NCBI GenBank assembly: GCA_003661825.1
Contig: QMWW01000085.1
Coordinates: 1 to 5,276 of the forward strand
DNA from: Thermoprotei archaeon
Lineage (GTDB): Archaea; Thermoproteota; Thermoprotei_A; Sulfolobales; Desulfurococcaceae
DNA length: 5,276 nt
Direction: 5' to 3'
A program made the position numbers and the translations under genes. A model generated the notes under the pieces. The model did not search any database. It was not told the DNA's origin and was given only the letters and a program-made list of their open reading frames with translations. How positions within the stretch are numbered: the stretch's first letter is position 1; the number at the start of each line of letters is the position of its first letter. Below, piece after piece: positions 4,867 to 5,276 of the stretch.

Positions 4867-5276
4867 ATGCTTTTGTCCCCAAGTAGTTGCTTGGCAGTGT
4901 TAGCCGGAGGAGCGAGTAATAGGATCGGGGAGTATAAGCCACTAATAGTTCTGGACGGTAAAACACTCATAGAGACTATTCTTGATAACCTAGCTCCTAG
5001 TTTCAGCTCTGTCCTAGTAGTTGTTCGCAGTAAGCGGCAGAAAGAAGCACTAGAGAAAAGGGTTAAAGCTATATTAGATAAATATAGTGCACGGATTCTC
5101 CTTGACTGTCAGTATGTTGAAGGTCCTCTAGCAGGTATTTGTGCTGCATTAACTAATTGTAATTGCGAGGAGCTAGCTATATCGCCAGTCGACATGCCTT
5201 TTCTAAGCGCGAAGGTATATAGAGGCTTGGAGGCCTATCTAAACAATAAATACGATGCAGCTATCCCTATATGGCC
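4867..5276 (+). CDS. mobA: MobA-like molybdenum cofactor guanylyltransferase (3' end outside window)
   Basis: MobA transfers GMP from GTP to molybdopterin, giving the guanine-dinucleotide cofactor of many Mo and W oxidoreductases. It acts in the cytosol. The 136 complete codons in view cover a Rossmann-like nucleotidyltransferase N-terminal half: LAGGASNRIGEYK at 12-24 (GTP-binding loop with the conserved Lys), GPLAGI at 86-91 (a MobA signature) and SPVDMPF at 106-112, whose D109 matches the Mg-binding Asp. The usual CDxP Cys position is Val here. The start is ATG 4867 or TTG 4873; the extra MLLSPSSC before the first strand is not conserved, so either is possible. The frame stays open to the window end. 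Divergence from mfnB may be functional, since formylmethanofuran dehydrogenase uses this cofactor type and methanofuran. A related MobA-like transferase with another substrate is the main alternative. Confidence 0.82.
   Translation, partial: MLLSPSSCLAVLAGGASNRIGEYKPLIVLDGKTLIETILDNLAPSFSSVLVVVRSKRQKEALEKRVKAILDKYSARILLDCQYVEGPLAGICAALTNCNCEELAISPVDMPFLSAKVYRGLEAYLNNKYDAAIPIW

Noticed and set aside
1..5276. CRISPR arrays, insertion sequences, tRNA or rRNA genes
   Set aside because: No regularly spaced repeats, transposase-like frames with terminal repeats, or cloverleaf/rRNA signatures were seen.

Overview
The window looks like part of a thermophilic archaeal genome, most likely Thermoproteota (crenarchaeal) type. 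ATA, CTA, AGA and AGG codons dominate, genes are packed with overlapping tails, and TATA-like boxes lie about 20-30 bases ahead of start codons, which suggests leaderless or short-leader mRNAs. Start codons include TTG and apparently CTG. Where Shine-Dalgarno sites occur they have the GGTGA form. The species cannot be named from this sequence alone.

Left part (1-384): the 3' end of a gene entering from outside, probably a nucleotidyltransferase-fold protein. A non-coding gap (385-577) follows and holds a strong AT-rich palindrome and a TATA box.

Metal block (578-2273): an FTR1-type iron permease gene (578-1317) is broken by an apparent loss of one T in a T-run near 1106-1109. It converges on a small minus-strand protein with two HMA (heavy-metal-associated) repeats (1300-1680). 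That gene is divergent from a winged-helix ArsR-like regulator with a C-terminal CPYC-x3-H motif (1731-2273). Together they look like a metal transport, handling and sensing cluster. The metal itself is not shown by the sequence.

Methanofuran block (2358-4804): mfnF (2358-3449) and mfnE (3446-4096) lie on the plus strand, and mfnB (4085-4804) converges on them from the minus strand. The three enzymes make and join the aminomethylfuran part of methanofuran: MfnB builds the furan from glyceraldehyde-3-phosphate, MfnE phosphorylates aminomethylfuran phosphate to the diphosphate, and MfnF condenses that with gamma-glutamyltyramine. MfnC, MfnA and MfnD are not in the window. mfnE has no ATG, GTG or TTG at its homologous N-terminus and appears to start at a CTG overlapping the mfnF stop codon.

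Right end (4867-5276): the 5' part of mobA (molybdenum cofactor guanylyltransferase) is divergent from mfnB across a 62-base promoter region. Formylmethanofuran dehydrogenase needs both methanofuran and a molybdopterin-guanine-dinucleotide cofactor. The mfnB/mobA pairing therefore suggests the organism makes or uses that enzyme, or another C1 pathway of the same kind.
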